DNA of 64,000 nt from Nocardia brasiliensis IFM 10847 (GTDB lineage: Bacteria > Actinomycetota > Actinomycetes > Mycobacteriales > Mycobacteriaceae): positions 1 to 64,000 of the forward strand of contig NZ_BAUA01000152.1 of NCBI RefSeq assembly GCF_000710915.1, written 5' to 3'. The notes under the pieces were generated by a model, which saw only the letters and a program-made list of their open reading frames with translations, was not told the origin of the DNA and did not search any database. Numbering within the stretch: position 1 is the stretch's first letter; every line of letters starts with the position of its first letter. Positions 51,317-60,348 of the stretch are shown here, piece by piece. Both the position numbers and the translations under genes were made by a program.

Positions 51317-52615
51317 TCACAAGTCATCCCGGGAAAGTGGACAGGACAGGCAGCGGGGTCCGCCGCGGCCGGAACCCAATTCGGAGCCGGGGATACGCAG
51401 TACCTCGATGCCCGCGTCCTCCAGCCGCGCGTTGGTCATCTCGTTGCGCTCGTAGGCGGCCACCACGCCCGGCGCCAGCGCGAGCGTGTTGTTGCCGTCG
51501 TCCCACTGTTCGCGCTCCGCGGTGACGCCGTCCAACCCGGTATCGATCACCCGGAGTTTGTCGATGCCCATCGCTTTGGCCGCCGCGACCAGGAACGGAT
51601 CGGGCCCGCTCATGCTGACCCGGCCGTCGCCGTTGCGCGCGCTGTAGTCCTCGTCGCGTTGAATGGTGAACGCGCACAACGAGTCACGCACTGCGGGGTA
51701 CATCACCAGAGCATCCTGGTCGACCATCGTGCAGACGGTGTCCAGATGCATGGTCGCCCGATTCTGCGCGATCGGGACGACCAGCACCGTATGCGCGAGA
51801 TCGTCGTCGAACAGGCTGCGCGCCAGCGCTTCCGCGCCCGCGGGCGTGGTGCGCTCGCCGACGCCGACCGCGACCACGCCGGGCCCGAGCAGCAGCACGT
51901 CGCCGCCTTCGATGGGCGCGGTGTGCGATTCGTAGGCGCGACGCACACCGAGGAAGCGGGGGTGGAACGCGTAGATCAGGTCGGTCAGCGAGGTCTCCCG
52001 GATCCGGGCGGGCAGCGCGAGCGAGGTGATCGCGACGCGCGGACCGACCCAGAACGACGAGTCCCTGGTGAACAGCAGGTTGGGCAGCGGATCGATGACG
52101 AAGTCGGCGCCGTGGTGCATCCGCCGGACCAGCGAGGTGGCGTCCGGGCCGAACGGCAGTTCGTCGAAGGTCATGCCGGCCATCAGAATATTGGCGAGGC
52201 CCCTGGCCGGTACGCCGCGCAGAAAGGCGGCGAGCTGATCGGCCAGCGAGTGGCCCAGCCTGCGCGCGTCCACCGCGGCGGAGATGCCCTGGATCCGCGC
52301 GGCGCCGCTCACCGCGAGGGTTTCGGCGAGCAGGTCGGCCAGCAGCAGCACCTCGACCCCGCGTTCGCGCAGCACCCCGGTGAACGCGTCGTGCTCCTGC
52401 TGCGCGCGCTCCACCCAGGGGATGCCGTCGAACAGCAGCTGATCGTTGTTGCGCGGGGTGAGCCTGCGCAATTCGTCGCCGGGCCGGTGCAGCAGCACCG
52501 TGCGCAGCGTGCCGACCTCGGAGGTCACCCTCAATCGCGAGCCGGGACCGTCCGGATCCAGCCCGTCCGCGTCCGAACCCTCTCCGTGCCGCGCGGGCAC
52601 AGCGTCTGCTCCCAT
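51317..52615 (-). CDS. arcA: Arginine deiminase
   Basis: A 432-residue guanidino-modifying enzyme. LRTVLLHRPGDELRRLTP, FTRDSSFWVG, EGGDVLLLGPGVVAVG, MHLDTVCTMVDQD and the terminal RGGPRCLSCPLSRDDL with the nucleophile Cys are all present. It converts arginine to citrulline and ammonia. ATG 52615 lacks a ribosome site but has TACGGT seven bases upstream, compatible with a leaderless mRNA. Same relative place as Rv1001; no arcB/arcC genes are near. Confidence 0.94.
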   Translation of the reverse strand: MGADAVPARHGEGSDADGLDPDGPGSRLRVTSEVGTLRTVLLHRPGDELRRLTPRNNDQLLFDGIPWVERAQQEHDAFTGVLRERGVEVLLLADLLAETLAVSGAARIQGISAAVDARRLGHSLADQLAAFLRGVPARGLANILMAGMTFDELPFGPDATSLVRRMHHGADFVIDPLPNLLFTRDSSFWVGPRVAITSLALPARIRETSLTDLIYAFHPRFLGVRRAYESHTAPIEGGDVLLLGPGVVAVGVGERTTPAGAEALARSLFDDDLAHTVLVVPIAQNRATMHLDTVCTMVDQDALVMYPAVRDSLCAFTIQRDEDYSARNGDGRVSMSGPDPFLVAAAKAMGIDKLRVIDTGLDGVTAEREQWDDGNNTLALAPGVVAAYERNEMTNARLEDAGIEVLRIPGSELGSGRGGPRCLSCPLSRDDL

Positions 52616-52820
52616 GCTCAGACCGTAGTTCGCCGCGGCCACAAGAGCACGTAATTCCGGCCTTCGTTGCGGTCTTGCCGCGTCCACAGCTAACCGGAGC
52701 CCTCGACCACCGCCGCCGGCATTAGTTGACGTATCCCCCTTATGACCAGGCCAGAAGCGGTTCGGACCAGGCGAACGGGAGGACATGCCGTTGTCCCGAT
52801 TTCGCCCCAGGCACCCCTAA

Positions 52821-52838
52821 CCTCAAGTATTGTTCAGG
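52821..52838 (+). promoter_or_regulatory. SoxR-box-like site upstream of soxR
   Basis: CCTCAAGTATTGTTCAGG has a left half identical to the SoxR consensus CCTCAAGT and an 18-bp total length, but the right half matches imperfectly. It lies 18 bases before the soxR ATG, where autoregulation would act. Confidence 0.5.
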
Positions 52839-52855
52839 GGAATGGAGGAGCGTGA

Positions 52856-53341
52856 ATGTCGACAGCCGATTGGCGTGCGAAGGAGCTGACCCCCGGGCAG
52901 CTTTCCGAGCGTAGCGGAGTAGCAGTGTCCGCGTTGCACTTCTACGAACGCGAAGGACTCATCAGCAGCCGCCGGACCAGCGGTAATCAACGCAGATACG
53001 CCCGTGAGACGCTGCGGCGCGTCGCCTTCATCCGCATTTCCCAACGGGTCGGCATCCCGCTCAGCGAAATTCGCGACGCCCTCGATCAGCTGCCGGAAGG
53101 TCGCAACCCCACCCGCCGGGACTGGGAGACCCTGTCCACCAACTGGCGCGCCGATCTCGACGACCGCATCACTCAGCTGATTCGCTTGCGCGACAACCTC
53201 ACCGGCTGCATCGGTTGCGGCTGCCTGTCGCTCGGCAGTTGCAAATTGGTCAACGAACACGACCGGCTCGGCACCGAGGGCCCCGGCGCCCGCGTGCTCG
53301 ACGTGCAGCTCAACTGCGCTGCGCGGCCAGCAACCGGGTGA
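52856..53341 (+). CDS. soxR: Redox-sensitive MerR regulator SoxR
   Basis: A 161-residue MerR-family activator. HTH residues 12-60 (TPGQLSERSGVAVSALHFYEREGLISSRRTSGNQRRY) lead to a dimerisation helix and the [2Fe-2S] cluster motif CIGCGCLSLGSC (C-x2-C-x-C-x5-C) at about residues 119-130. It senses redox-cycling compounds. ATG follows GGAGGAG by five bases. In actinobacteria SoxR usually controls a few oxidoreductases and exporters rather than soxS. Its end overlaps the convergent SDR gene by 32 bp. Confidence 0.95.
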   Translation: MSTADWRAKELTPGQLSERSGVAVSALHFYEREGLISSRRTSGNQRRYARETLRRVAFIRISQRVGIPLSEIRDALDQLPEGRNPTRRDWETLSTNWRADLDDRITQLIRLRDNLTGCIGCGCLSLGSCKLVNEHDRLGTEGPGARVLDVQLNCAARPATG

Positions 53342-54173
53342 ATCGGGCACTCGCGCGCCGCATCACGAATTCGTAGGGGTACGCGAATTTCCGCGCCCAC
53401 CAATAGCCGAACCGGATGTCGAAGGACGTGTAGATCAGGAACCGGTTGCGCGCCATACCGCGCAGGATCGCCTTGGCCACATGCTCGGGCGCGACCGCGT
53501 GCTTGGTGAACGACGCGGTGAGGCGCTGGATGCGCGGCTCCTCCCGGTCGACGCCGACCAGTTCGACGCTGTGCACCAGCGGAGTGTCCACCGCGCCGGG
53601 CACCACCAGGTGCACCGCGATGCCGTGCTGATCCAGATCGAAGCGCAGCACCTCCGAGACGCCGCGGATGCCGTACTTGCCCGCGCTGTAGGCCGCGTGC
53701 CAGGGCAGCGCGAGCAGACCGGCCGCCGAGGACACGTTCACCAGCGCCCCGCCCTTGGCCGCGCGCACCATGGGCGGCACGAAGTTCTCGATCACGTGGA
53801 TCGGGCCCATCAGATTGACCTCGACCATGCGCCGCCAGTGCTGGTGTTCGAGGTTCTCCACGGTTCCCCAGGCCGAGGTGCCCGCGATGTTCATCACGAT
53901 GTCGAGGCTGCCGTGCTCGGCGTGCACCTGTTCGGCGAAGGCGGTGACGGCGTCGTAGTCGGTGATGTCGAAGGCCTTCGCGACCAGCACGACCCCGCCG
54001 TCGCGCCGGATATCGGCCACCGTCGTGTCAAGCCCGCCTGCATCGATATCGGTGAGCACCAGCTGTCCGCCCGCCGCCGCGACGGCCTGCGCGGTGGCCC
54101 GGCCGATCCCGCTGGCAGCGCCCGTGATCAGCACTTTTGCGTCCCGCACCGTCCTGCGGCCCGATCGCCCCAT
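53310..54173 (-). CDS. SDR family oxidoreductase
   Basis: A 287-residue classical short-chain dehydrogenase. The cofactor loop is LITGAASGIGRATA (TGxxxGIG, about residues 15-28), followed by DITDYDAV, NIAGTSAWG, VSSAAG and catalytic YSAGKYG (about residues 155-161). The C-terminus is extended and basic with FGYWWARKFAYPYEFVMRR, suggesting membrane contact. The substrate is unknown. It is last in a minus-strand run with a glycosyltransferase and the c-di-GMP genes and overlaps soxR at its 3' end. Confidence 0.88.
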   Translation of the reverse strand: MGRSGRRTVRDAKVLITGAASGIGRATAQAVAAAGGQLVLTDIDAGGLDTTVADIRRDGGVVLVAKAFDITDYDAVTAFAEQVHAEHGSLDIVMNIAGTSAWGTVENLEHQHWRRMVEVNLMGPIHVIENFVPPMVRAAKGGALVNVSSAAGLLALPWHAAYSAGKYGIRGVSEVLRFDLDQHGIAVHLVVPGAVDTPLVHSVELVGVDREEPRIQRLTASFTKHAVAPEHVAKAILRGMARNRFLIYTSFDIRFGYWWARKFAYPYEFVMRRASARFTRLLAAQRS

Positions 54174-54243
54174 ACCTCGCACCACTGCGCATCCCCATCT
54201 CGAATTGCTCGAACCGGCTCACCGCAGGGTACTTGGACCGGGC

Positions 54244-55371
54244 TCAGCGGCCCAGTACGGCGAGCATTCCGGCCACCGCGCGCGGCCAGGTGTACTGCTC
54301 GGCGCGACTGCGCGCCGCCCTTCTGCGCCCCGCGGCCGGCATCGCCAGCACCTCGGTGACCGCCTGCGCGAACGCCGCGCCGCGGTCGGCCGCCACCGCG
54401 CCGCACTCGGCGGTCACGATATCGGCCAGCGCCGACGAGCGGCTCGCCACCACCGGTGTGCCCGCCGCGAGCGCCTCCAGCGCGGCCAGGCCGAACGTCT
54501 CGTGCGGCCCCGGCGCCAGCGAGACATCCGCGGTGGCAAGCAGTTTCGCGACCTCGGCACGTTCGGAGATGAACCCGGTGAAGTGCACGGCGGGTAACCC
54601 GCAGGCCAGGGTGGGTAGCGCCCGCGCCCGGCGTTCCAGGGCCTCCCGGCGCGGCCCGTCACCCGCGACCACCAGCCGCACCTCGGTACCCGTCGCGCGC
54701 AGCGCCGCGACCGCCTCGATGCTGCGCTCCACCCGCTTCTCCACCGACAATCTGCCGCAGTGCACGAGCAGCGGATGCTCCGGCACGCCGAGGTCGGCGC
54801 GCAGCCTGCCGTCGTGCCGGCGCGGGCTGAACAGCTCCAGATCCACACCGAGCGGCACCAGTTCGACATTGCGCGCCCCGATCCGCAAGAACTCCTCGCG
54901 GGCGAATGCGGTGGTGCAGACCACGATGTCGTAATCGGCGGCGGTGCGGCCGTTCGCCACGTCGGCGCAGCGCCGGGCCGCCGCGCGCGGCAGCACCTGG
55001 CCGAGCAGCCGGTCGAGCCGTTCGTGCGAGATCATCACCCCCGCCACGTCCCGGCGCCGGGCCCAGCGGCCGAAGCCGCGCAGGGTCAGCCGGTCCGACA
55101 CCTCGAGCACATCGGGGCGCAGCCCGGTCAGTACGTCGGCCACGCGCCGCGGATCGGCCGCCCGGTAGCCGCCGGTCCACGGAATAGCCAAGGCGGGCAA
55201 CGTTATCCGGACCACGCCGGTGGGCAGCAGCTCTTCCGAGCGACGTGCGCCCGGCACGATGAGCACCACCTCGTGGCCCGCCGCGACGTAGCCCTCACCG
55301 AGGTGATGCAACGCAGTGCGCAACCCACCCGAGCGCGGGCCGTAGAAGTTCGCAAGCTGAACTATGCGCAC
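54244..55371 (-). CDS. GT4 family glycosyltransferase (mannosyltransferase-like)
   Basis: A 375-residue GT-B glycosyltransferase. The opening VRIVQLANFYGPRSGGLRTALHHLGEGYVAAGHEV binds the acceptor side, VPLGVDLELFSP and VHCGRLSVEKRVERSIEAV mark the middle, and GPHETFGLAALEALAAGTPVVASRSSAL is the donor-binding E-x7-E motif. It resembles GDP-mannose-dependent MgtA/PimB-type enzymes that build lipomannan or other mannolipids, but the donor is an inference. GTG 55371 is where family similarity begins; no strong ribosome site is seen. Confidence 0.85.
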   Translation of the reverse strand: MRIVQLANFYGPRSGGLRTALHHLGEGYVAAGHEVVLIVPGARRSEELLPTGVVRITLPALAIPWTGGYRAADPRRVADVLTGLRPDVLEVSDRLTLRGFGRWARRRDVAGVMISHERLDRLLGQVLPRAAARRCADVANGRTAADYDIVVCTTAFAREEFLRIGARNVELVPLGVDLELFSPRRHDGRLRADLGVPEHPLLVHCGRLSVEKRVERSIEAVAALRATGTEVRLVVAGDGPRREALERRARALPTLACGLPAVHFTGFISERAEVAKLLATADVSLAPGPHETFGLAALEALAAGTPVVASRSSALADIVTAECGAVAADRGAAFAQAVTEVLAMPAAGRRRAARSRAEQYTWPRAVAGMLAVLGR

Positions 55372-55454
55372 CTCGCTGATGGTGCAACCAGTCGGGTTAC
55401 CTTCGGAACCGATGCGCCCAACGCGGCATGAACAGCCGTGGAAGACCCGGCGAC

Positions 55455-56468
55455 CTAATTCGCCGATTGGTGCCAGACCCGGATCAGACCGTGCCCGAGC
55501 TGGACGGGCGGTACCGGCCAGAGTTCGGCCCGCACCGCGATCCAGTCGGTGCCGTCGAAACGCACCCGTAACTGCAACGCGGTGGCGTCGTCGGCCGTGG
55601 ACTCGGTCAGTGCGGCGCACGCGGCCCGGAATCGCACGCTGTCGTCCGGATGCAGGCTCGGGCGTTCGATCGCCCAGCGGTCCAGCGGCGGCGCCGGCGC
55701 CGTGGTCCATTCGTAGATGAGGCCGGAGGACAGCGAGACGAAGCCCACGCCATCGCCCGCGCGCCGCGACACCGCTCGCAACATGGACATGTCGACATCG
55801 GGCCGGGCGGGCTCGGCATCGGTGAATTCGTGCATCACCGCACGGATCCGGCGGGCCTCCGGATCGGCCCGCGTGACCATCTGGAACGTGCGCACACAGC
55901 CGTCGTCACCGATCATGTCGACCTCGCTCTGGTGCCGGCCGCGCAGCGCACTCACCATCTCGAAGTAGTCGATCCGTCCCGCGAAACGCACCATACGACC
56001 GAAGGCTTCGGGCGGCGTCCGGATCACCCGCACGTCGGCGGGCGCCCGCGCGAAGACCAATTCCTCCAAACCCGGCCCGTGGTGGGCCAATTCGGTGTCG
56101 GCCTGCCAGTCCCACGCGGCGACCCGCGGCTGTTCGGCCGGGCGCACGTCTTGCGGCGCCGCCCACACCTGCACGCCGTGCACCTCGTCGAACGCGCAGC
56201 GGATGGGCACCCCCAGCACGAGCAGGCCCTCCGCGCAACGGGTTACGGCAACCGCGGTGTCGACGCACTCCTGCACCACCTCGGTGATGAGCTGCGGGGC
56301 AAGGGCATGCAGCTCCCGCCGGATCCGCAGCAGGCTCCCCCAGTCCTTGACCTTCGCACCGTCGGCGACCAGCGTCGGTACCTCGAGCGCACCGTCGGCC
56401 GTGCGTCCCAGGGTCTCGATCAGCAGCCAATCATGTTCAGGGCGTTGGTGGTCGGGGTCGCCGGTCAT
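55455..56468 (-). CDS. GAF/PAS-like sensor protein paired with the c-di-GMP enzyme
   Basis: A 337-residue soluble protein coupled by a four-base overlap (ATGA) to the upstream GGDEF/EAL gene. Residues about 10-95 look like a GAF-type fold (DWLLIETLG ... VTRCAEGLLVLGVPIRCAFDEVHGVQVWAAP), and a PAS-like segment follows with PEAFGRMVRFAGRIDYFEMVSAL and VRTFQMVTRADPEARRIRAVMHEFTD. No enzyme motif is present. It probably senses a signal or binds the partner enzyme. The assignment rests on fold-like pattern and context rather than a firm family match. Confidence 0.55.
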   Translation of the reverse strand: MTGDPDHQRPEHDWLLIETLGRTADGALEVPTLVADGAKVKDWGSLLRIRRELHALAPQLITEVVQECVDTAVAVTRCAEGLLVLGVPIRCAFDEVHGVQVWAAPQDVRPAEQPRVAAWDWQADTELAHHGPGLEELVFARAPADVRVIRTPPEAFGRMVRFAGRIDYFEMVSALRGRHQSEVDMIGDDGCVRTFQMVTRADPEARRIRAVMHEFTDAEPARPDVDMSMLRAVSRRAGDGVGFVSLSSGLIYEWTTAPAPPLDRWAIERPSLHPDDSVRFRAACAALTESTADDATALQLRVRFDGTDWIAVRAELWPVPPVQLGHGLIRVWHQSAN

Positions 56469-58333
56469 ATGCCGGCCGCACCCCGGCTCGCTCGCGGCAG
56501 ATCCAGATCGAGCGGGATGCGCCCCATCGCCAGATGCGCCTCCACCTCGTCGGCGGGCATCGGCCGCGCGATCAGAAAGCCTTGCGCCCGATAGCAACCG
56601 AGGCCGACCAGGGTGCGCGCGGCCACAGCCGTCTCGACCCCCTCGCCGACCACGCCGAGCCCGAACGAACCCGCAAGCCCGATAATGGATTTCACGATAG
56701 CGAGGTCGTCGGTGCTGGCGCCGAGCCGCTGCACGAAACCGCGATCGATCTTCACCGCGTCGACCGGCAGCGCCTTCAGGTGCGAGAGCGAGCTGTAGCC
56801 GGTGCCGAAATCGTCGATCGCGATCTGCACGCCCATACGCTTGAGCCCGCGCAACGTCACCTGGGTGCGGGCCAGATCCTGCACGACCACGTGCTCGGTG
56901 ATCTCGAGGCAGATCGAGCTGCCGTCGATGCCGAACAGCCGCAGGATGTCCTCGATCCGTTCCACGAAGTCGAGGCTCACCAGCTGCACCGGCGAAACAT
57001 TGATCCGCATCACGACATTCGCGGCCAAGCCGCGGCGGCGCCACTCGGCGAACTGCGCGCACGCCGACCTGATCACCCAGCGGCCGAGCTCACCGGCCAG
57101 GTTGGTCGCCTCCGCCACGGTGACGAAGGCAGCGGGCGGCAACAGGCCCCTGGTCGGATGCATCCAGCGGACCAGGGCCTCGAGCGCGACCACCCGGCCG
57201 GTCCGCAGATCGACCTCGGGCTGATAGTGCAGCAGCAGGGAGCCGTCGGACACCGCGCCGCGCAGATTCAGCTCGACGTCGTCCTGCAGCTCGAACTGGG
57301 CGCGCATGGCGTCGGTGAAGACCGCGACGCCGTTGCCGCCGCCCGATTTCGCCGACAGCAGGGCGTGATCGGCGCGCCGCAGCACGTCGGCGACGGTCGT
57401 CTCCCCCGGAATGCCGACAGCCACACCGATACTCGCCGCGCGGCTCACCGATTCCCCGCCCACGGTCACCCGCCGCCCGATGAGCTGCTGGATCCGGGTG
57501 CCCTCCTCCTCGGCGGCGACCGCGTCCATCGGCTTGGCCGGCACGATGACGAACTCGTCGCCGCCGAGGCGCGCGATCATGTCATCCGGGTCGAGGTGCT
57601 CGCGCAGTCGCGAGGAGAGCGTGCGGATGAAGTTGTCGCCCGCGGTGTGGCCGAGAAAATCGTTGAGGGCCTTGAGCCGGTCCAGATCGAGGAAGAACGC
57701 CGCCACCGGCCCCGGACTGCCGGGCCGCAGGCGCTCGTCCATGTGCTCGAGCAGCGCACGCCGGTTCGCGAGACCGGTCAGGTCGTCGTGCAGCGCGATG
57801 TAGCGCAGCCGCTCCTCGGCCACCACCCGGGCCTGCAATTGCGCGAACAGGGCGGCGATCGCCTTGAGCACGTTGAGTTCCCGGGTGCTCCACTCCCGAT
57901 CGCCGGTCTTGATGAAACCGAGTACGCCGGTCGACTCACCACGGGAGAGCAGCGGGACGGCTGCGGTGGTGACTACGGGGATGCCGGAGGCCCGCCGCAT
58001 CGTCTCCTGATAGTCGGCGAACTCCGGCGTCGGCCGCGCGATCATCGGCTCGGTCGCGTGCTCGAACGCGCGGAACACCGGATCGGCGCCCTCGAAGTAG
58101 ACGACCTCGAGCGGATCCGGGTCGGGCACCTGCGGCCGATGCGGCCACTCCGCGATCAGCACCGAGGCTCGGCGCTCGCGGTCGGTGTGCCGGACGTAGC
58201 TGAAGTCCACGTCGAAATACTCGACGAGTTGCGCGAGGACCCGTTCGGTCGCCTCGGCCATGGTCGTGGCGTCGACACCCATCAGCTCGGAGGCGACCTG
58301 GGTCACCAATGAGTCGAGCGTCCGCCGAGGCAC
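56465..58333 (-). CDS. GAF-GGDEF-EAL bifunctional c-di-GMP cyclase/phosphodiesterase (DcpA/Rv1354c-like)
   Basis: From GTG 58333 (GGAG five bases upstream) the protein has 622 residues, near the 623 of Rv1354c. Order: GAF domain (about 10-165), diguanylate cyclase with intact RLGGDEFVIV (about 255-265), EAL domain with VVALEALVRW, RINVSP, ICLEITEH, IDDFGTGYSSL and VKIDRGFV. Both catalytic centres look complete, so it could make and degrade c-di-GMP. The GAF domain likely sets the balance. GTG 58357 is an alternative start without ribosome site. It heads a run with the sensor-like, glycosyltransferase and SDR genes. Confidence 0.92.
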   Translation of the reverse strand: MPRRTLDSLVTQVASELMGVDATTMAEATERVLAQLVEYFDVDFSYVRHTDRERRASVLIAEWPHRPQVPDPDPLEVVYFEGADPVFRAFEHATEPMIARPTPEFADYQETMRRASGIPVVTTAAVPLLSRGESTGVLGFIKTGDREWSTRELNVLKAIAALFAQLQARVVAEERLRYIALHDDLTGLANRRALLEHMDERLRPGSPGPVAAFFLDLDRLKALNDFLGHTAGDNFIRTLSSRLREHLDPDDMIARLGGDEFVIVPAKPMDAVAAEEEGTRIQQLIGRRVTVGGESVSRAASIGVAVGIPGETTVADVLRRADHALLSAKSGGGNGVAVFTDAMRAQFELQDDVELNLRGAVSDGSLLLHYQPEVDLRTGRVVALEALVRWMHPTRGLLPPAAFVTVAEATNLAGELGRWVIRSACAQFAEWRRRGLAANVVMRINVSPVQLVSLDFVERIEDILRLFGIDGSSICLEITEHVVVQDLARTQVTLRGLKRMGVQIAIDDFGTGYSSLSHLKALPVDAVKIDRGFVQRLGASTDDLAIVKSIIGLAGSFGLGVVGEGVETAVAARTLVGLGCYRAQGFLIARPMPADEVEAHLAMGRIPLDLDLPRASRGAAGI

Positions 58334-59060
58334 CTTGTCTCCGATCACGCTATCCACGGGTGTCCACGCCCGGCACCGGACGCCGCCTGCTGTTCGCCGG
58401 GGCAGCGGCCGGATCGCTCAGGCATTGCACCAACGCCATGGTCTCATGCTCAGGTACTTCGAGTAGATCCGAGAAACGAAGCGACGCCAGTGTATCCACG
58501 GTATGCGGGAAACTCGTGGCCGATACGCTGGGGAGTCGCGCTTTTCGGCTGCTGTGTGCACCCATCGGCTCACCCCACCGTTCCGGGGGCGGCATCCCAC
58601 GCTCCGCGACCACGCCGCCCGGCTCGTATCGGCGCACCTTGCAATCCATCGGCAACCGCCCGACCAGCTCGATTATCCCACCAGATCGGATCGACCCGGC
58701 GGTGATCTTCCGAATCGAGACCCTGCGGGAAATGGCGTGCAATCCCCCCGCTGAGACCGCCAGCAACCCGGGCCCGCGCGTGCGCGGCGCTCGCCTCGAC
58801 AGCCATACCGTTCCTACTCCGTTGCTCCGCATCCGCACGCGGTCGTCGAACCGGGGTCGACATCTTCACCCGTAATTCTGCTTCTCGGACGAGTTTGCCT
58901 AGGGCAGTATCCGTCATCCGACCAGAATTGACCAGATGTCTGGTTAATCTTCCGAAAACTGGGCGCGAGCCCGTAAATCAGCCCTGGTCAGAACCCATCT
59001 CGCGATCGAGCAGCATAGCGTGTCGACCGGTCGGTTCTAGCGCAGCTAACTATCAGCAAG
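58334..59060. other. Gene-poor region upstream of the c-di-GMP gene
   Basis: About 730 bases without a convincing gene. A minus-strand frame at 58350-58838 and another at 58570-58917 are open, but their codon use is unlike that of neighbours, with third positions much less GC-rich, and no motif is recognised. A decayed gene is possible. A near-perfect 20-bp palindrome lies at 58928-58947. Confidence 0.4.
58928..58947. promoter_or_regulatory. 20-bp palindrome TTGACCAGATGTCTGGTTAA
   Basis: Arms pair at nine of ten positions (one G-T), with six perfect central pairs ACCAGA/TCTGGT. It lies in the spacer between the c-di-GMP operon and the effector-binding genes. The form is that of a dimeric repressor site; the protein that binds is unknown. 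Confidence 0.45.
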
Positions 59061-59495
59061 TTAAACCAGGATCGAGATGAACAGCTCCACCGAATCGGGG
59101 CCCTGCCAGATCTCGATCTCTTCCCGATAGGCGCGGGTGATCTCGGCCGAGGCCGTCGCGTCGTCGACCTGGGCCCACACGTCCTCGACCGGATCGTGGT
59201 AATCGCCGTTCGGCGCGAAGCGGGCGTAGACGCCCTTCGGCACCCGGACCAGCACGTCGCCGATCGGCACCGCCTCGGGTTCGCGGTAGTCGAAGCACAC
59301 CACGGCGTTGTAGTTGCCCGCCGGATCCGGCACGTACACCGTGTACATCGGCCGATCGGCACCCTTACGGTCGCGCAGCCGATCCTTCAAGAACTCGATC
59401 AGGTCGCTGTTGCTGACCTTGAAGCTCGGGCGCACCCGCGGCACCACCAGGCCGCCGTAGATCGCCTCACCACGCACCGCGATCGCGTAGGTCAT
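59061..59495 (-). CDS. Stand-alone effector-binding domain protein 1 (GyrI/Cass2-like)
   Basis: A 144-residue protein with the AraC effector-binding (GyrI-like) fold and no DNA-binding domain. Core segments are DVLVRVPKGVYARFAPNGDYHDPVEDVWAQVDD and a C-terminal YREEIEIWQGPDSVELFISILV, where the late Glu lies in the ligand pocket in this family. It may bind cationic or hydrophobic small molecules. ATG follows GAGG by seven bases. It lies 34 bases after a paralogue, with which it forms an operon. Confidence 0.7.
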   Translation of the reverse strand: MTYAIAVRGEAIYGGLVVPRVRPSFKVSNSDLIEFLKDRLRDRKGADRPMYTVYVPDPAGNYNAVVCFDYREPEAVPIGDVLVRVPKGVYARFAPNGDYHDPVEDVWAQVDDATASAEITRAYREEIEIWQGPDSVELFISILV

Positions 59496-59529
59496 GACCG
59501 CGCCTCGCCTGAACACATAATCGCCTCGA

Positions 59530-59973
59530 TCATCGCGCGTCGACCGCCAGGTACAGCTCGATCTTGTACGCGTGCGGGTAACACTCGAAATCGCCGGTGT
59601 AGGTCCGTTTGATCTGGTTGTGTTCCTCGGCGTACGCGATCTGGGTCCAGAGGTCGGTCATCACCTGCGGGAAGTTACCGACCGAGGAGAACCGCGCATA
59701 GGTGCCGCGCGGCAACCGGGCCACCAGATGACCACGGGTGACCTCGCCGAACGAGGCGCACTGGTAGCCGACGATCTGCGTGTTGTACGTGCCGAGCTCA
59801 CCGGTGTAGTCGGTGTACGCGCTGGCCAGCGGCCCACCGAGCTCCTGGTGCAGCACGGCCGCCCAGGCGGCCTCGAGATCGTGATCCCGCAGTTCTCCGA
59901 GCGCACGCTTGGGGCTGCGCACCGGCAACCCGGCAACCCACGTTTCGTCCCGCTCGACGATTTCAAACTGCAT
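59530..59973 (-). CDS. Stand-alone effector-binding domain protein 2 (GyrI/Cass2-like)
   Basis: A 147-residue paralogue of the next gene, again without a DNA-binding domain. FEIVERDETWVAGLPVRSPKR opens the fold, GHLVARLPRGTYARFSSVGNFPQVMTDLWTQ is the shared core (GxYARF..G....V.D.W.Q) and FECYPHAYKIELYLAV ends it. Integron-associated Cass2 proteins of this kind bind cationic drugs. ATG 59973 is preferred over 60036, which would add a Pro/Ser-rich piece. The 312 bases before the next gene (60037-60348) show nothing else recognisable. Confidence 0.75.
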   Translation of the reverse strand: MQFEIVERDETWVAGLPVRSPKRALGELRDHDLEAAWAAVLHQELGGPLASAYTDYTGELGTYNTQIVGYQCASFGEVTRGHLVARLPRGTYARFSSVGNFPQVMTDLWTQIAYAEEHNQIKRTYTGDFECYPHAYKIELYLAVDAR

Positions 59974-60348
59974 GGAAAGACTCTTTCGAGGTGAATCCGG
60001 GGGCGAAGCCCGCATCCGGTCGGTCAGAAAGGCCATGCTATCAACACAGACCGCGTGGTAACGATCACATGTCCGGGTCGTTATCCGTCCTCACCAACCC
60101 GCTGAACTGGACAGATGACCGGACAAAGCCGGAATCGAGGCCTTGGTTCGCCGTTGCGAATAAACGCGGAACTTCCGGCGTGCCGCCAGGTCGCGGGCCG
60201 CGTCCTGATGCCGGAGACCTCTCCGGCGCTCGGCTTCAGAATTCATCGGCGACTACGGTGGACGGTATGTCACGTCGGGAGTGCAGGACGTCGAGCCGGC
60301 AGACAACAGGCCGCCCGTGCCCCGTGGCGCCATGGTCCAGGTGATCGG

